Positions 35,332 to 46,307 of a stretch of 64,000 bases of DNA are shown in pieces. Every line of letters begins with the position of its first letter. Position 1 is the first letter of the stretch. The DNA is taken from contig NZ_CP053562.1 in the NCBI RefSeq assembly GCF_002085925.2, forward strand, positions 1,468,001-1,532,000, read 5' to 3'. The notes below the pieces were generated by a model. It saw nothing but the letters and a program-made list of their open reading frames with translations, was not told the origin of the DNA and searched no databases. Both the position numbers and the translations under genes were made by a program. Source of the DNA: Thioclava electrotropha (GTDB lineage Bacteria; Pseudomonadota; Alphaproteobacteria; Rhodobacterales; Rhodobacteraceae).

Positions 35332-37248
35332 ATGTTTTCCAAGATCCTGATCGCCAATCGCGGGGAGATCGCCTGCCGCGTGATCGAGACCGCACGCAAA
35401 CTGGGCGTGGCGACCGTCGCCGTCTATTCCGAGGCCGATAGCGAGGCGCGCCATGTGGCGATGGCCGACGAGGCGGTGGCCATTGGCGGCCCCGCGCCGA
35501 AAGACAGCTATCTGCGCGGTGATGCGATCATCGAGGCCGCCAAACAGACCGGCGCGCAGGCGATCCATCCGGGCTACGGGTTCCTCTCGGAGAACCCCGA
35601 TTTCGTCGATGCCGTCGAGGCGGCGGGGCTGGTCTTCATCGGCCCCTCGGCCAAGGCGATCCGCGCGATGGGGCTCAAGGACGCGGCCAAGGCGCTGATG
35701 GAAAAGGCGGGCGTGCCCGTCGTGCCGGGCTATCACGGCGACAATCAGGACCCCGAGCACCTCGCGGGCGCGGCCGACACGATCGGCTACCCGGTGCTGA
35801 TCAAGGCGGTCGCGGGCGGCGGCGGCAAGGGGATGCGCCTGGTCGAGGCGCCGTCCGAATTCGCGGATGCGCTGGCTTCCGCGCAGGGCGAGGCGCAGAC
35901 CGCCTTCGGCAATCCTGCCGTGCTGATCGAGAAATTCATCGGCTCGCCGCGCCATATCGAGGTGCAGGTCTTCGGCGATGGCGAGGACGCGGTGCATCTG
36001 TTCGAGCGCGACTGTTCGCTCCAGCGGCGCCACCAGAAGGTGATCGAAGAGGCCCCGGCGCCGGGCATGACGTCCGAGATGCGCGACGCGATGGGGCAGG
36101 CGGCCACACGCGCCGCCGAGGCGATCGGCTATAAGGGCGCGGGCACGGTGGAGTTCATCGTGGACGGCTCGGACGGGCTGCGCCCGGACCGGTTCTGGTT
36201 CATGGAGATGAACACCCGCCTACAGGTCGAGCATCCCGTGACCGAGGCGATCACCGGTGTCGATCTGGTCGAATGGCAATTGCGGGTGGCGAGCGGCGAG
36301 CCGCTGCCCTGCGCGCAGGACGATCTGACGATCACCGGTCATGCGTTCGAGGCGCGCCTTTACGCGGAAGACGTGCCCGCGGGCTTCCTGCCCGCGACGG
36401 GGACGCTCTCGCATTTGCGCTTCGCCGATGGGTGCCGTGCAGATACCGGGGTGCGCACGGGCGATACGATCAGCCCGTGGTACGACCCGATGATCGCCAA
36501 GGTCATCACGCACGGGCCGACGCGGGCGACCGCGCTGGGGCAACTTGCGCGCGCCTTGGAAGAGACGGAAGTGGCGGGCACGGTGACGAACCTCGCCTTC
36601 CTCGCGCGGCTCGCGCGGCACGAGGGCTTCGCACAGGGCAAGGTCGATACCGGGCTGATCGGGCGCGAGATCGACGCGCTCGCCGCCCCGACCGAGACGC
36701 CGGTTGCCGCAAAAGCGCTGGCCGTGATCGCCGCGGCCGGGCTTTGGAACGGCGATGCGAGCGGCTTCAGCCTTTGGCAGACACCGCGCCGCGCCGTGCC
36801 TTTCGAGGAAGAGGCCGCGATCCGCGTGCACGGGCCCGGCCAAGTCACGGTCGAGCTGGGCGAGGAGGCCCATGCGTGCCAGCTGGCCGAGGATGGCTGG
36901 CGGGTGGATGGTGCTAAGACCGGGGCGCGGATGGCGCAGTCTGACGGGGCGATCACCATCTTCCTGCATGGCGCGCACCGTTTCGACATTCCCGACCCGC
37001 TGGCGCGGGGGGCGGATGCCGACGCTTCCGACCTGACGCTCGCACCGATGCCGGGGCTGGTGAAGGCGGTCTTCGTCTCTGCCGGCGACACGGTGGCGGC
37101 GGGGGACCGGCTTGCCATCATGGAAGCGATGAAGATGGAACACACGATGCGCGCAGCCCGCGACGGTGTGGTGGCTGAGGTGCTGGTGACTGAGGGCGCG
37201 CAGGTCGAAGCGGGCGCTGCGCTCATCCGGCTGGAGGACGAGGCATGA
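35332..37248 (+). CDS. mccA: 3-methylcrotonyl-CoA carboxylase, biotin carboxylase/BCCP (alpha) subunit
   Basis: 638 residues from the ATG at 35332 (GGGGAGACCGAC before it). Biotin carboxylase domain in residues 1-450: ILIANRGEIACRVIETA, IHPGYGFLSENPDF, IKAVAGGGGKGMRLV, ERDCSLQRRHQKVIEEAPAP and FMEMNTRLQVEHPVTE. The C-terminal biotinyl domain carries EAMKMEH with the biotinylated Lys601. It is the substrate of the biotin ligase BirA, encoded at 57666. The next gene starts in ATGA overlap. Confidence 0.97.
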   Translation: MFSKILIANRGEIACRVIETARKLGVATVAVYSEADSEARHVAMADEAVAIGGPAPKDSYLRGDAIIEAAKQTGAQAIHPGYGFLSENPDFVDAVEAAGLVFIGPSAKAIRAMGLKDAAKALMEKAGVPVVPGYHGDNQDPEHLAGAADTIGYPVLIKAVAGGGGKGMRLVEAPSEFADALASAQGEAQTAFGNPAVLIEKFIGSPRHIEVQVFGDGEDAVHLFERDCSLQRRHQKVIEEAPAPGMTSEMRDAMGQAATRAAEAIGYKGAGTVEFIVDGSDGLRPDRFWFMEMNTRLQVEHPVTEAITGVDLVEWQLRVASGEPLPCAQDDLTITGHAFEARLYAEDVPAGFLPATGTLSHLRFADGCRADTGVRTGDTISPWYDPMIAKVITHGPTRATALGQLARALEETEVAGTVTNLAFLARLARHEGFAQGKVDTGLIGREIDALAAPTETPVAAKALAVIAAAGLWNGDASGFSLWQTPRRAVPFEEEAAIRVHGPGQVTVELGEEAHACQLAEDGWRVDGAKTGARMAQSDGAITIFLHGAHRFDIPDPLARGADADASDLTLAPMPGLVKAVFVSAGDTVAAGDRLAIMEAMKMEHTMRAARDGVVAEVLVTEGAQVEAGAALIRLEDEA

Positions 37249-37913
37249 TCCGACTGCATCACATCCCCGGCGCGCGCTCGATGCGGGTGCTGTGGCTGCT
37301 GGAGGAGATGGGGCTCGATTACGAGCTTCAGACATGGTCGCTCACCGATGGCTCGCTGCGCAGCCCGGAGTTTCGCGAACTCTCGCCCGCCGGGCGCATC
37401 CCGGCGCTGGAGGTCGACGGGCGGTCGATCTTCGAGAGCGGCGCGATCGTCGAATACCTGACCGAGACCCGGCCCGAGGCAGGGCTGGCCCCGGTCACGG
37501 GAGAGCCCACTCGCGCGGATTTCCTCGAATGGGTACATTTCGCGGAGACGCAGGGTAATATCCTGCAAAGCCTCAATATTCAGCATATCTTCCTGCGTCC
37601 GCCCGAGGCGCGCTCGCCCGCGATGATGGCGCTCGAGACGAAGCGGCTTGGCGTCACGATGAAGGCGCTCGAGGCGCATCTGGCAGGGCGCGACTGGCTG
37701 ATCGGGACGTTCTCGGCGGCCGATTGCATGATGGGGTTCAATATCGACGCGATGTTCCGCTTCGTGCCGCGCGAGGGCTTCCCGAACATCTCCGCCTATC
37801 GCGACCGGATCGAGGCGCGGCCTGCCTATCAGCGCGCGGTCGAGAAGGGCGGGGCGAGCATGTATGCGCAGGATTTCTACGAGCTGCCCCCGATGGAGCA
37901 AGGCAATGGCTGA
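37245..37913 (+). CDS. Glutathione S-transferase-like protein
   Basis: 222 residues. N-terminal thioredoxin-like domain: LHHIPGARSMRVLWLLEEMG with Ser at the usual activating position, SPAGRIPALEVDG (cis-Pro) and IFESGAIVEYL. The C-terminal helical domain has GRDWLIGTFSAADCMMGFNI, the GST helix motif. It lies inside the leucine operon, overlapping mccA by 4 bases and the HMG-CoA lyase gene by 8. A role in detoxifying reactive enoyl-CoA intermediates is conceivable, but that is inference. Confidence 0.9.
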   Translation: MIRLHHIPGARSMRVLWLLEEMGLDYELQTWSLTDGSLRSPEFRELSPAGRIPALEVDGRSIFESGAIVEYLTETRPEAGLAPVTGEPTRADFLEWVHFAETQGNILQSLNIQHIFLRPPEARSPAMMALETKRLGVTMKALEAHLAGRDWLIGTFSAADCMMGFNIDAMFRFVPREGFPNISAYRDRIEARPAYQRAVEKGGASMYAQDFYELPPMEQGNG

Positions 37914-38769
37914 GACTGTCGAAATCTTCGAGATGGCCCCGCGTGACGGGCTGCAGAACGAAAAGCGCCAGATCGCGCTTTCCGACAAGATCGCGCTGGT
38001 CGATTGCCTGAGCCGGGCCGGGTTCCGCCGGATCGAGGTGGGGTCTTTCGTCAGCCCGAAATGGGTGCCGCAAATGGCCGACTCGGCGGAAGTCTTCGCC
38101 GGGATCACGCGCCGCCCCGGTATTTCCTACGCGGCGCTGACGCCGAACATGAAAGGCTATGAGGCGGCGAAAGCGGCCAAAGTCGATGAGGTTGCGATCT
38201 TCGCCTCCGCCTCCGAGGGGTTTTCGCGCGCGAACCTGAATTGTTCGATCAGTGAAAGCCTGGAGCGGTTCGCGCCCATCATGGAGGCTGCGAAAGTCGA
38301 TAATATGAAAGTCCGCGGCTATATCTCTGTCGTCACGGATTGCCCATTCGATGGGAAAACGCCGCCGGAGAACGTGGCCCGGGTCGCGGAGCAACTGCGC
38401 GACATGGGCTGCTACGAGATCAGCCTCGGCGACACGATCGGGCAGGGTACGCCCGAAAGCGTGACGGCGATGCTGCGCGCGGTGTTGGGTGAGGTCCCGG
38501 CGGAAAAGCTCGCCGGGCATTTCCACGACACCTCCGGGCGGGCGCTGGAGAATATCGAAGCCTCGCTGGCGATGGGCCTGCGGGTGTTCGACGCCTGCGT
38601 CGGCGGTCTGGGCGGCTGCCCCTATGCACCCGGCGCGGCTGGCAATGTAGCGACGGAGGCGGTGCAGGCGCGTCTTGACGCTTTGGGCTACGAGACCGGG
38701 CTGGATGTGGCCGTTCTGGCCGAGGCGGCCGCGATGGCGAAGAAGATGAAAGGGCAGGGCGATGTTTGA
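37906..38769 (+). CDS. mvaB: Hydroxymethylglutaryl-CoA lyase
   Basis: 287 residues from the ATG at 37906, inside the end of the GST-like gene. TIM-barrel lyase that splits HMG-CoA into acetoacetate and acetyl-CoA, the last step of leucine degradation. Visible: EMAPRDGLQNEK (catalytic Arg and metal Asp), SFVSPKWVPQMADS, DTIGQGTPESV, HFHDTSGRALENIEASL with metal His residues, and GGLGGCPYAPGAAGN with the active-site Cys. It overlaps the hydratase gene by 8 bases. Confidence 0.97.
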   Translation: MAETVEIFEMAPRDGLQNEKRQIALSDKIALVDCLSRAGFRRIEVGSFVSPKWVPQMADSAEVFAGITRRPGISYAALTPNMKGYEAAKAAKVDEVAIFASASEGFSRANLNCSISESLERFAPIMEAAKVDNMKVRGYISVVTDCPFDGKTPPENVARVAEQLRDMGCYEISLGDTIGQGTPESVTAMLRAVLGEVPAEKLAGHFHDTSGRALENIEASLAMGLRVFDACVGGLGGCPYAPGAAGNVATEAVQARLDALGYETGLDVAVLAEAAAMAKKMKGQGDV

Positions 38770-39544
38770 GACGATCAAGACCGAGACCGATGCGCGTGGC
38801 ATCGCGCGGCTCACGCTGGCGCGTTCGGAGAAGCATAACGCGCTCTCCGAGCAGATGATGGAGGAGATCACCGCGGCCATCGGCCAGCTTGGCTCGGACG
38901 ACGCCGTGCGCGTGGTGATCCTCGCTGCCGAAGGGCGCAGCTTCTGCGCGGGTGGCGATCTGAAATGGATGCAGAGCCAGATCGCGGCGGGCGCGAAAGA
39001 GCGTGCGGCGGCGGCGCGCAAGCTCGCAGGGATGCTGCAGGCGCTCAACACCTGCCCGAAACCGGTGATCGGCGCGGTGCAGGGCAACGCCTTCGGCGGC
39101 GGGATCGGCATGATGTCGGTCTGTGACGTGGCCATCGGCGTCGAGGGCGCGAAATTCGGGCTGACCGAAACGCGGCTGGGCCTGACGCCCGCGACGATCT
39201 CTCCTTATGTCGTCGCGCGCATGGGCGAGGCGCGGGCGCGCCGCGTCTTCATGTCCTCGCGGATCTTCGAGGCCGCCGAGGCGCGTGATCTGGGTTTGCT
39301 GGCCAAGGTGGTCTTGCCCGAGGTGCTGGAGCGCGCCGTGATGGCCGAGGCCGAGCCCTATCTCGCCTGCGCGCCGGGGGCGGTGGGCGAGGCCAAAGCC
39401 TTGGTCCGGGCGCTGGGGCCGCGGATCGACGAGAGCGTGATCGACATGACGATCGAGGCGTTGGTGACTCGCTGGGAATCCGCCGAGTCGGATGAAGGAA
39501 TCACCGCGTTTTTCGAGAAGCGCGATGCGGCGTGGAAAGCTTAA
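38762..39544 (+). CDS. liuC: Enoyl-CoA hydratase family, probably methylglutaconyl-CoA hydratase
   Basis: 260-residue crotonase. SFCAGGDLKWMQ and GNAFGGGIGMMSVCDVAIG form the oxyanion-hole regions, and LTETRLGLTPATISPYVV with ARRVFMSSRIFEAAEARDLG is typical. By itself the sequence would be only an enoyl-CoA hydratase; the position after mccA and HMG-CoA lyase supports hydration of 3-methylglutaconyl-CoA to HMG-CoA. Last gene of the operon; about 300 bases then precede nuoA. Confidence 0.92.
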   Translation: MFETIKTETDARGIARLTLARSEKHNALSEQMMEEITAAIGQLGSDDAVRVVILAAEGRSFCAGGDLKWMQSQIAAGAKERAAAARKLAGMLQALNTCPKPVIGAVQGNAFGGGIGMMSVCDVAIGVEGAKFGLTETRLGLTPATISPYVVARMGEARARRVFMSSRIFEAAEARDLGLLAKVVLPEVLERAVMAEAEPYLACAPGAVGEAKALVRALGPRIDESVIDMTIEALVTRWESAESDEGITAFFEKRDAAWKA

Positions 39545-39841
39545 GGCAGCCTTAAGTGGCACCCTGCGTCGCGCAGGTCGAATATTCCGAAAATTCAAAG
39601 CGCCGTTAAGTTTGATCGAAGGCTGCGCCGTTGCAAAAGCGGCGCAGTCCAACGCGGGCAGGCTCTGAGCGGCGCTCGAAGCGCAAAAAATTCGCATACA
39701 TTCGTATGCAAAAAGCATCTGTGGCCCGCATTTGCATGATTTTCCGGCCTGCTCTCGGTTGACCCCAATGGGGCGCAAGGCTATTGCTCGCCTAGCCAGA
39801 ACCTGCGCGACAAGTCGTCGCGATGTTAGGGAGCCAAGCCC
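39545..39841 (+). promoter_or_regulatory. Leader region of the nuo operon
   Basis: Non-coding. A hairpin near 39625-39650 (GGCTGCGCCG against CGGCGCAGTC) may end the leucine operon. A perfect inverted repeat GCATAC-ATTC-GTATGC lies at 39694-39709 in an AT-rich stretch. The best promoter is TTGACC (39759-39764), 17 bases, TATTGC (39782-39787), placing the start near 39794. The inverted repeat then sits about 85-100 bases upstream, where an activator could bind. Confidence 0.6.
39694..39709. promoter_or_regulatory. Inverted repeat GCATAC-N4-GTATGC upstream of nuo
   Basis: Perfect 6-base half sites with a 4-base centre, flanked by AT-rich DNA. It has the shape of a dimeric regulator site; the regulator is unknown. 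Confidence 0.5.
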
Positions 39842-40731
<890 letters not shown>

Positions 40732-40743
40732 GGAGAGCGAGAG

Positions 40744-41355
40744 ATGGACGATACTGCCCTTCGCGAATTGGCCGGCCATATCGAGCTGAAGCGCCCCGAT
40801 GACGTGGTCTCCACCGAGATCGCCTTCGACGAGCTGACGGTCACGATCACCGCGCAATCCGTTCCCGGCTTCACCGAGTTCCTGCGCGACGATCCGAATT
40901 GCCGCTTCACCAACCTCGTGGACATCACGGCCATCGACTGGCCCGAACGCCCGCAGCGCTTCGATGTCGTCTGGCATTACCTGTCGATGTATCGCAACCA
41001 GCGCATCCGCATTAAGGCGGCGGTCCGCGAAGAGGACATGGTGCCCTCGATCACCAAGCTGCACCCCTGTGCCGATTGGTTCGAGCGCGAGATTTTCGAC
41101 ATGTTCGGCATCCTGTTCTCGGGGCACCCGGACCTGCGCCGTCTGCTGACCGATTACGGGTTCCGCGGCCATCCGCTGCGCAAGGATTTCCCGACGACGG
41201 GCTATGTCGAAGTGCGTTACGACGAAGTGCTCAAGCGCGTCGTCTATGAGCCGGTGAAGCTGACGCAGGAATACCGGCAGTTCGATTTCCTCTCGCCATG
41301 GGAAGGCGCGAAATACATCCTTCCCGGTGACGAGAAGGGCGAGGAGGCGAAATGA
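40744..41355 (+). CDS. nuoC: NADH-quinone oxidoreductase subunit C
   Basis: 203 residues. NuoC (30-kDa subunit) signature: [34 protein letters not shown] is visible in parts, notably [14 protein letters not shown] and GHPLRKDFP. It is a peripheral-arm structural subunit, separate from NuoD here, unlike the E. coli NuoCD fusion. The start follows GAGGAGAGCGAG; the stop overlaps the nuoD start ATGATG. Confidence 0.98.
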   Translation: MDDTALRELAGHIELKRPDDVVSTEIAFDELTVTITAQSVPGFTEFLRDDPNCRFTNLVDITAIDWPERPQRFDVVWHYLSMYRNQRIRIKAAVREEDMVPSITKLHPCADWFEREIFDMFGILFSGHPDLRRLLTDYGFRGHPLRKDFPTTGYVEVRYDEVLKRVVYEPVKLTQEYRQFDFLSPWEGAKYILPGDEKGEEAK

Positions 41356-42596
41356 TGGACGGCGATATCCGCAACAATGTCTATGATGACGGCTCGAAGG
41401 ACACGCTGACCGACGAGCAGCGCATCCGCAACTTCAACATCAACTTCGGTCCCCAACACCCGGCCGCCCACGGCGTGCTGCGCATGGTGCTGGAACTGGA
41501 CGGCGAAGTCGTGGAACGCGCCGACCCGCATATCGGGCTGCTGCACCGTGGCACCGAGAAGCTGATGGAAAGCCGCACCTATCTGCAGAACCTGCCTTAC
41601 TTCAATCGCCTCGACTATGTCGCGCCGATGAACCAGGAACATGCGTGGTGCCTCGCCATCGAGAAGCTGACCGGCGTGGAAGTGCCGCGTCGCGGCTCGC
41701 TGATCCGTGTGCTCTATTCCGAGATCGGGCGCATCCTGAACCACCTGCTGAACGTGACCACGCAGGCGATGGACGTGGGCGCGCTGACGCCGCCCCTCTG
41801 GGGCTTCGAAGAGCGCGAGAAGCTGATGGTCTTCTACGAGCGGGCCTGTGGCGCGCGTCTGCACTCGGCCTATTTCCGGCCTGGCGGCGTCCACCAGGAC
41901 CTGCCGCCGAAGCTGCTCGACGATATCGAGACATGGGCGCATGAGTTCCCGAAAGTGCTCGACGATATCGAAGGGCTGCTGACCGAGAACCGCATCTTCA
42001 AGCAGCGCAACGTCGATATCTGCGTCATCTCCGAGGAAGAAATCCAGCAATGGGGCTATTCCGGCGTGATGGTGCGTGGCTCCGGCCTTGCATGGGACCT
42101 GCGCCGCGCGCAGCCCTACGAATGCTATGACGAGTTCGACTTCCAGATTCCGATCGGCAAGAACGGCGATTGCTACGACCGCTACCTCTGCCGGATGGCC
42201 GAGATGCGCGAGTCGACCAAGATAGTGCTTAAGGCGATCGAGAAGCTGCGGATGCCGGAAAATCAGGGCGACGTGCTTGCCCGCGGCAAGGTGACCCCGC
42301 CGAAGCGGTCGGAAATGAAGCGCTCGATGGAAGCGCTGATCCACCACTTCAAGCTTTATACCGAAGGCTTCCACGTCCCCGCGGGCGAGGTTTATGCCGC
42401 CGTCGAAGCGCCCAAGGGCGAGTTCGGCGTCTATCTGGTGGCCGACGGCACGAACAAGCCGTATCGCGCGAAGATCCGCGCTCCGGGTTACCTGCATCTG
42501 CAATCCATGGATCACGTCGCCAAGGGGCACATGCTCGCCGACGTTTCTGCAATCATCGGCACGATGGATATCGTGTTCGGGGAGGTTGACCGCTAA
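41352..42596 (+). CDS. nuoD: NADH-quinone oxidoreductase subunit D
   Basis: 414 residues, 49-kDa subunit lining the quinone pocket. Visible: [50 protein letters not shown] and the C-terminal [10 protein letters not shown]. The start is ATG at 41352 or 41355 (tandem ATGATG on the nuoC stop). The stop overlaps the nuoE ATG (TAATG). Confidence 0.98.
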   Translation: MMDGDIRNNVYDDGSKDTLTDEQRIRNFNINFGPQHPAAHGVLRMVLELDGEVVERADPHIGLLHRGTEKLMESRTYLQNLPYFNRLDYVAPMNQEHAWCLAIEKLTGVEVPRRGSLIRVLYSEIGRILNHLLNVTTQAMDVGALTPPLWGFEEREKLMVFYERACGARLHSAYFRPGGVHQDLPPKLLDDIETWAHEFPKVLDDIEGLLTENRIFKQRNVDICVISEEEIQQWGYSGVMVRGSGLAWDLRRAQPYECYDEFDFQIPIGKNGDCYDRYLCRMAEMRESTKIVLKAIEKLRMPENQGDVLARGKVTPPKRSEMKRSMEALIHHFKLYTEGFHVPAGEVYAAVEAPKGEFGVYLVADGTNKPYRAKIRAPGYLHLQSMDHVAKGHMLADVSAIIGTMDIVFGEVDR

Positions 42597-43822
42597 TGCT
42601 TCGCCGTCTTTACCCGGAACAACCCGATAGTTTCGAGTTCACGCCCGAGAACCTCGCATGGGCCAAGGCCCAGATGACCAAGTTCCCGGTCGGCCGTCAG
42701 GCCTCGGCGATCATCCCGCTGCTGTTCCGCGCACAGGAACAGGAAGGCTGGCTGAGCCGTCCGGCGATCGAAACCGTCGCCGAGATGCTCGACATGCCCT
42801 ACATGCGGGCGCTCGAGGTCGCGACCTTCTACTTCATGTTCCAGCTGGCTCCGGTCGGCTCGGTCGCCCACCTGCAGATCTGCGGCACCACCTCGTGCAT
42901 GATCTGCGGCGCGGAAGACCTGATGAAGGTCTGCAAGGAAAAGATCGCCGCCGAGCCGTTCCAGCTCTCGGAAGATGGCAAGTTCTCGTGGGAAGAGGTC
43001 GAATGCCTCGGCGCCTGTGCGAACGCTCCGATGATGCAGGTCGGCAAGGATTACTACGAAGACCTGACCGAGGAGAGCCTCGCGAAGCTGATCGACGAGA
43101 TGGGCAAGGGCGATGTGCCGAAGCCCGGCTCGCAGACCGGCCGCTTCTCGTCCGAGCCCGCCTCGGGCCTGACCGCGCTCACCGAGAGCAAGGGCGACAA
43201 GGAAGAGTACAATGCTTCGGTCGACCTCGCGGTCGGCATCGGCGACACGATCAAGCGCATCGACGGCACCGAAGTGCCGCTCGCCGCACCGTGGCAAAGC
43301 TCGGGTCAGCGCGGCCCGATCGGCACGATGGGGCAGGAGCGTCCGCGCTCTGCCGCGCAACAGGACGAGGCGCGCAAGGCCGCCAAGAAAACCGAAGCCA
43401 AGCCCGCCAAGGACGCGCCCGCCGACAAGACCGGCGTGACGAAATCCGAAGCGCAGGCCACCTCGAAGGCCCGCCCGGAGTCCAAGCGTGAGCCCGAAGG
43501 CACCGAGGCTGAGGCCGCACAGGCAGAGGCAGGCGAGAAGCCCAAGCTGCTCGACGCACCGCGCGACGGTGGGGCCGATGACCTCAAGATGATCAAGGGC
43601 GTCGGGCCGAAGCTCGAGACGCTTCTGCATTCGATGGGCATTTATCATTTCGACCAGATCGCTGGCTGGACCGATGCGGAACTCGCTTGGGTCGACAGCA
43701 ATCTCGAAGGGTTCAAAGGTCGCGCGACGCGTGACGACTGGAAAGGTCAGGCAGAGAAACTGGCCAGCGGGGCGGAGACCGAATTCTCGTCGCGCGCAAA
43801 GAAAGACGGCATTTACGAATAA
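42596..43822 (+). CDS. nuoE: NADH-quinone oxidoreductase subunit E with long C-terminal extension
   Basis: 408 residues, about twice the usual NuoE. Residues 1-190 are the thioredoxin-like [2Fe-2S] N1a subunit: [16 protein letters not shown] and [16 protein letters not shown] give the four cysteines. Residues about 225-315 are an Ala/Lys/Glu-rich, disordered linker ([20 protein letters not shown] and on). Residues 325-400 form a compact domain beginning [20 protein letters not shown] with a helix-hairpin-helix look, then [20 protein letters not shown]. The same domain ends the protein encoded next. As I recall, similar tails occur in Rhodobacteraceae NuoE and ribosomal protein L21. Confidence 0.95.
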   Translation: MLRRLYPEQPDSFEFTPENLAWAKAQMTKFPVGRQASAIIPLLFRAQEQEGWLSRPAIETVAEMLDMPYMRALEVATFYFMFQLAPVGSVAHLQICGTTSCMICGAEDLMKVCKEKIAAEPFQLSEDGKFSWEEVECLGACANAPMMQVGKDYYEDLTEESLAKLIDEMGKGDVPKPGSQTGRFSSEPASGLTALTESKGDKEEYNASVDLAVGIGDTIKRIDGTEVPLAAPWQSSGQRGPIGTMGQERPRSAAQQDEARKAAKKTEAKPAKDAPADKTGVTKSEAQATSKARPESKREPEGTEAEAAQAEAGEKPKLLDAPRDGGADDLKMIKGVGPKLETLLHSMGIYHFDQIAGWTDAELAWVDSNLEGFKGRATRDDWKGQAEKLASGAETEFSSRAKKDGIYE

Positions 43823-43872
43823 GCGCAACAGGGTAGAGACCGCCGTTCGGCGGAGTGAATGGAGAAACGGGA

Positions 43873-44763
43873 ATGGGTGATCAGACACAAGGGTGCCGCG
43901 GCAAGGCGGGTATCTGGGCAGGTATTACGGGGCTTGTGGTCACCGTATTCCTGATGGTCGTGGCGCATGAGCCCTTCCTCGTGGCTCTTTTCCTCGGTCT
44001 GATGACCTTCCTGCTGTTCGGCGCCTTCCTGATCTGGGCGTTCTGCTCCGAACATGGCGCGCCGGGCGCGGCTGACGGTACCGGCGCATCCTCCGACGAC
44101 TCCGCAATTCCCGAAAGCCCGGTCGAAACCTTCAACGCCTCCTCTCCGGAAGGGGTGGCAGCCCAAGCGCAGGCAGCAGCGGCGGCACCGACGCCCGCAG
44201 CCGAACGCGAAGTGGCGCGTGCCGACACCATGACGCCCAAGGACGAAGCGGCCACGCCCGAGGCGGACAAGCCCGAGCCCGGCCCGACAACCAAGCCTGC
44301 GACGGAAGAGGCCGAGGCCGAGCCTAAGGCGGAAGAGCCTAAAGCCGAAGAGCCGAAAGCGGCGCCCAAGGCCAAGTCCGAGAGCGACGACACGAACCCG
44401 CTCTCCGCGATGTCGGCGCAGGTCGCGGATAAGCCCGCCGCCAATGCCGGGGGGCAACCCGAGGCCGCCGAGGGCGACGGCAAGAAGCCGCGTGGACTGA
44501 AGCAGCCGCGCAAGGCGGGGGCCGACGATCTCAAGAAGATCGAAGGCGTCGGCCCGAAGCTCGAAGAAGTGCTGAACGGCTGGGGCATCTACCATTTCGA
44601 CCAGATCGCGAAATGGGGCCCCGAAGAGATTGCCTATGCGGACCAGAACGTGCCGCGTTTCAAAGGCCGCTGCACCCGCGACAAGTGGGTCAGCCAGGCG
44701 AAGATCATCGTCGAGGACGGCATGGATGCGTTCCTCGAACGGGCGAAGACGAACGATTACTGA
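43873..44763 (+). CDS. Membrane-anchored protein with NuoE-tail-like helix-hairpin-helix domain
   Basis: 296 residues from the ATG at 43873 (GGAGAAACGGGA before it); a GTG at 43855 is also in frame. Two N-terminal helices (GITGLVVTVFLMVVA and LVALFLGLMTFLLFGAFLIW), then a 150-residue Ala/Pro/Glu/Lys-rich linker with three EEPKA-type repeats, then a C-terminal domain DDLKKIEGVGPKLEEVLNGW / [20 protein letters not shown]. By hand about 37 of 62 residues of this domain match the tail of NuoE just upstream. It occupies a position where the P. denitrificans nqo cluster also has unidentified frames. A role in complex I assembly or anchoring is inference. Confidence 0.85.
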   Translation: MGDQTQGCRGKAGIWAGITGLVVTVFLMVVAHEPFLVALFLGLMTFLLFGAFLIWAFCSEHGAPGAADGTGASSDDSAIPESPVETFNASSPEGVAAQAQAAAAAPTPAAEREVARADTMTPKDEAATPEADKPEPGPTTKPATEEAEAEPKAEEPKAEEPKAAPKAKSESDDTNPLSAMSAQVADKPAANAGGQPEAAEGDGKKPRGLKQPRKAGADDLKKIEGVGPKLEEVLNGWGIYHFDQIAKWGPEEIAYADQNVPRFKGRCTRDKWVSQAKIIVEDGMDAFLERAKTNDY

Positions 44764-44773
44764 GCGGGGGTGA

Positions 44774-44989
44774 ATGAGCCAGATCGACGAGCACGACAGG
44801 GCGTTGGGGCGTAAAGCCGCCCTTATCATTGCCGTCGCCACGATCCTCTGGCTCCTCCTGCAATGGATCGGACAACAACAGGGCTGGTCGGCGCAGATCG
44901 CGCTGATCGGCGATCTCGCGGCGATAGCCGCCTATATCTACGCGCTGGCACTCGTCTGGCGCATCTGGCGCCGGAAATCCGGCAAGTGA
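44774..44989 (+). CDS. Small two-helix membrane protein (DUF5337-like)
   Basis: 71 residues with two hydrophobic helices ([19 protein letters not shown] and [19 protein letters not shown]) and a basic end RIWRRKSGK. It lies 10 bases after the preceding gene and 10 before nuoF. Small proteins of this kind between nuoE and nuoF in Rhodobacteraceae carry the DUF5337 name as I remember it; the function is unknown. An assembly or accessory role in complex I is a guess from position. Confidence 0.8.
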   Translation: MSQIDEHDRALGRKAALIIAVATILWLLLQWIGQQQGWSAQIALIGDLAAIAAYIYALALVWRIWRRKSGK

Positions 44990-44999
44990 GGGAAGCGAT

Positions 45000-46295
45000 A
45001 TGCTGAAGGATCAAGACCGGATCTTCACCAATCTCTACGGGATGCATGACCGCTCTCTGCAGGGCGCGAAGATGCGCGGGCATTGGGACGGCACTGGCGA
45101 GATCCTGTCGAAAGGCAAGGATTGGATCATCGAGCAAGTGAAGGCCTCCGGCCTGCGCGGGCGCGGTGGGGCAGGCTTCCCGACGGGTCTCAAGTGGTCC
45201 TTCATGCCGAAGGAAAGCGACGGGCGTCCGGCCTTCCTCGCGATCAACGCGGACGAATCCGAACCTGCGACCTGCAAGGACCGCGAGATCATGCGCCACG
45301 ACCCGCATACGCTGGTCGAAGGCGCGCTGATCGCCGGTTTCGCGATGGGCGCGGCTGCGGCCTACATCTACATCCGCGGCGAATATGTCCGCGAGAAAGA
45401 GGCGCTGCAGCGCGCGATCGACGAGGCCTATGAAGACGGGCTGATCGGCAAGAACGCCTGCGGCTCCGGCTACGATTACGACGTCTACCTGTCGCATGGC
45501 GCGGGCGCCTATATCTGCGGCGAGGAAACCGCGCTTCTGGAAAGCCTCGAAGGCAAGAAGGGCATGCCCCGGATGAAGCCGCCGTTCCCGGCGGGCGCGG
45601 GCCTCTACGGTTGCCCGACCACGGTGAACAACGTGGAATCCATCGCCGTTGTCCCGACCATCCTGCGTCGCGGCGCGGAGTGGTATGCGGGCTTCGGTCG
45701 TCCGAACAACACCGGCGTGAAGCTGTTTGCGATGTCGGGCCACGTCAACACGCCCTGCGTCATCGAAGAGACCATGTCGATCTCGATGAAGGAACTGATC
45801 GAGAAGCATGGCGGCGGCGTCCGTGGCGGCTGGAAGAACCTCAAGGCGGTGATCCCGGGCGGCGCGTCCTGCCCGATCCTGCCCGCCGATCAATGCGAAG
45901 ACGCGATCATGGATTACGACGGCATGCGCGAGCTGAAATCCAGCTTCGGCACCGCCTGCATGATCGTCATGGATCAGAACACCGACGTGATCAAAGCGGT
46001 CTGGCGCCTGTCCAAATTCTTCAAGCACGAGAGCTGCGGCCAGTGTACGCCCTGCCGCGAAGGCACGGGCTGGATGATGCGCGTGATGGACCGTCTGGTG
46101 CGCGGCGAGGCCGAGATCGAAGAGATCGACATGCTGTTCGACGTGACCAAACAGGTCGAAGGCCACACGATCTGCGCGCTCGGCGACGCAGCCGCTTGGC
46201 CAATCCAGGGCCTGATCCGTCACTTCCGCGAAGAGATCGAAGACCGCATCAAGGCCCGCAAGACGGGCCGCATGGGCGCGATGGCTGCGGAGTGA
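45000..46295 (+). CDS. nuoF: NADH-quinone oxidoreductase subunit F
   Basis: 431 residues, the NADH-oxidising subunit with FMN and cluster N3. Seen: [19 protein letters not shown] (FMN/NADH site), [39 protein letters not shown] and the cluster motif [16 protein letters not shown] with a further Cys in HTICALGD. All ligands are present. Downstream the operon is interrupted by an AT-richer gene. Confidence 0.98.
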   Translation: MLKDQDRIFTNLYGMHDRSLQGAKMRGHWDGTGEILSKGKDWIIEQVKASGLRGRGGAGFPTGLKWSFMPKESDGRPAFLAINADESEPATCKDREIMRHDPHTLVEGALIAGFAMGAAAAYIYIRGEYVREKEALQRAIDEAYEDGLIGKNACGSGYDYDVYLSHGAGAYICGEETALLESLEGKKGMPRMKPPFPAGAGLYGCPTTVNNVESIAVVPTILRRGAEWYAGFGRPNNTGVKLFAMSGHVNTPCVIEETMSISMKELIEKHGGGVRGGWKNLKAVIPGGASCPILPADQCEDAIMDYDGMRELKSSFGTACMIVMDQNTDVIKAVWRLSKFFKHESCGQCTPCREGTGWMMRVMDRLVRGEAEIEEIDMLFDVTKQVEGHTICALGDAAAWPIQGLIRHFREEIEDRIKARKTGRMGAMAAE

Positions 46296-46307
46296 GAGAC
46301 TAGTCGG

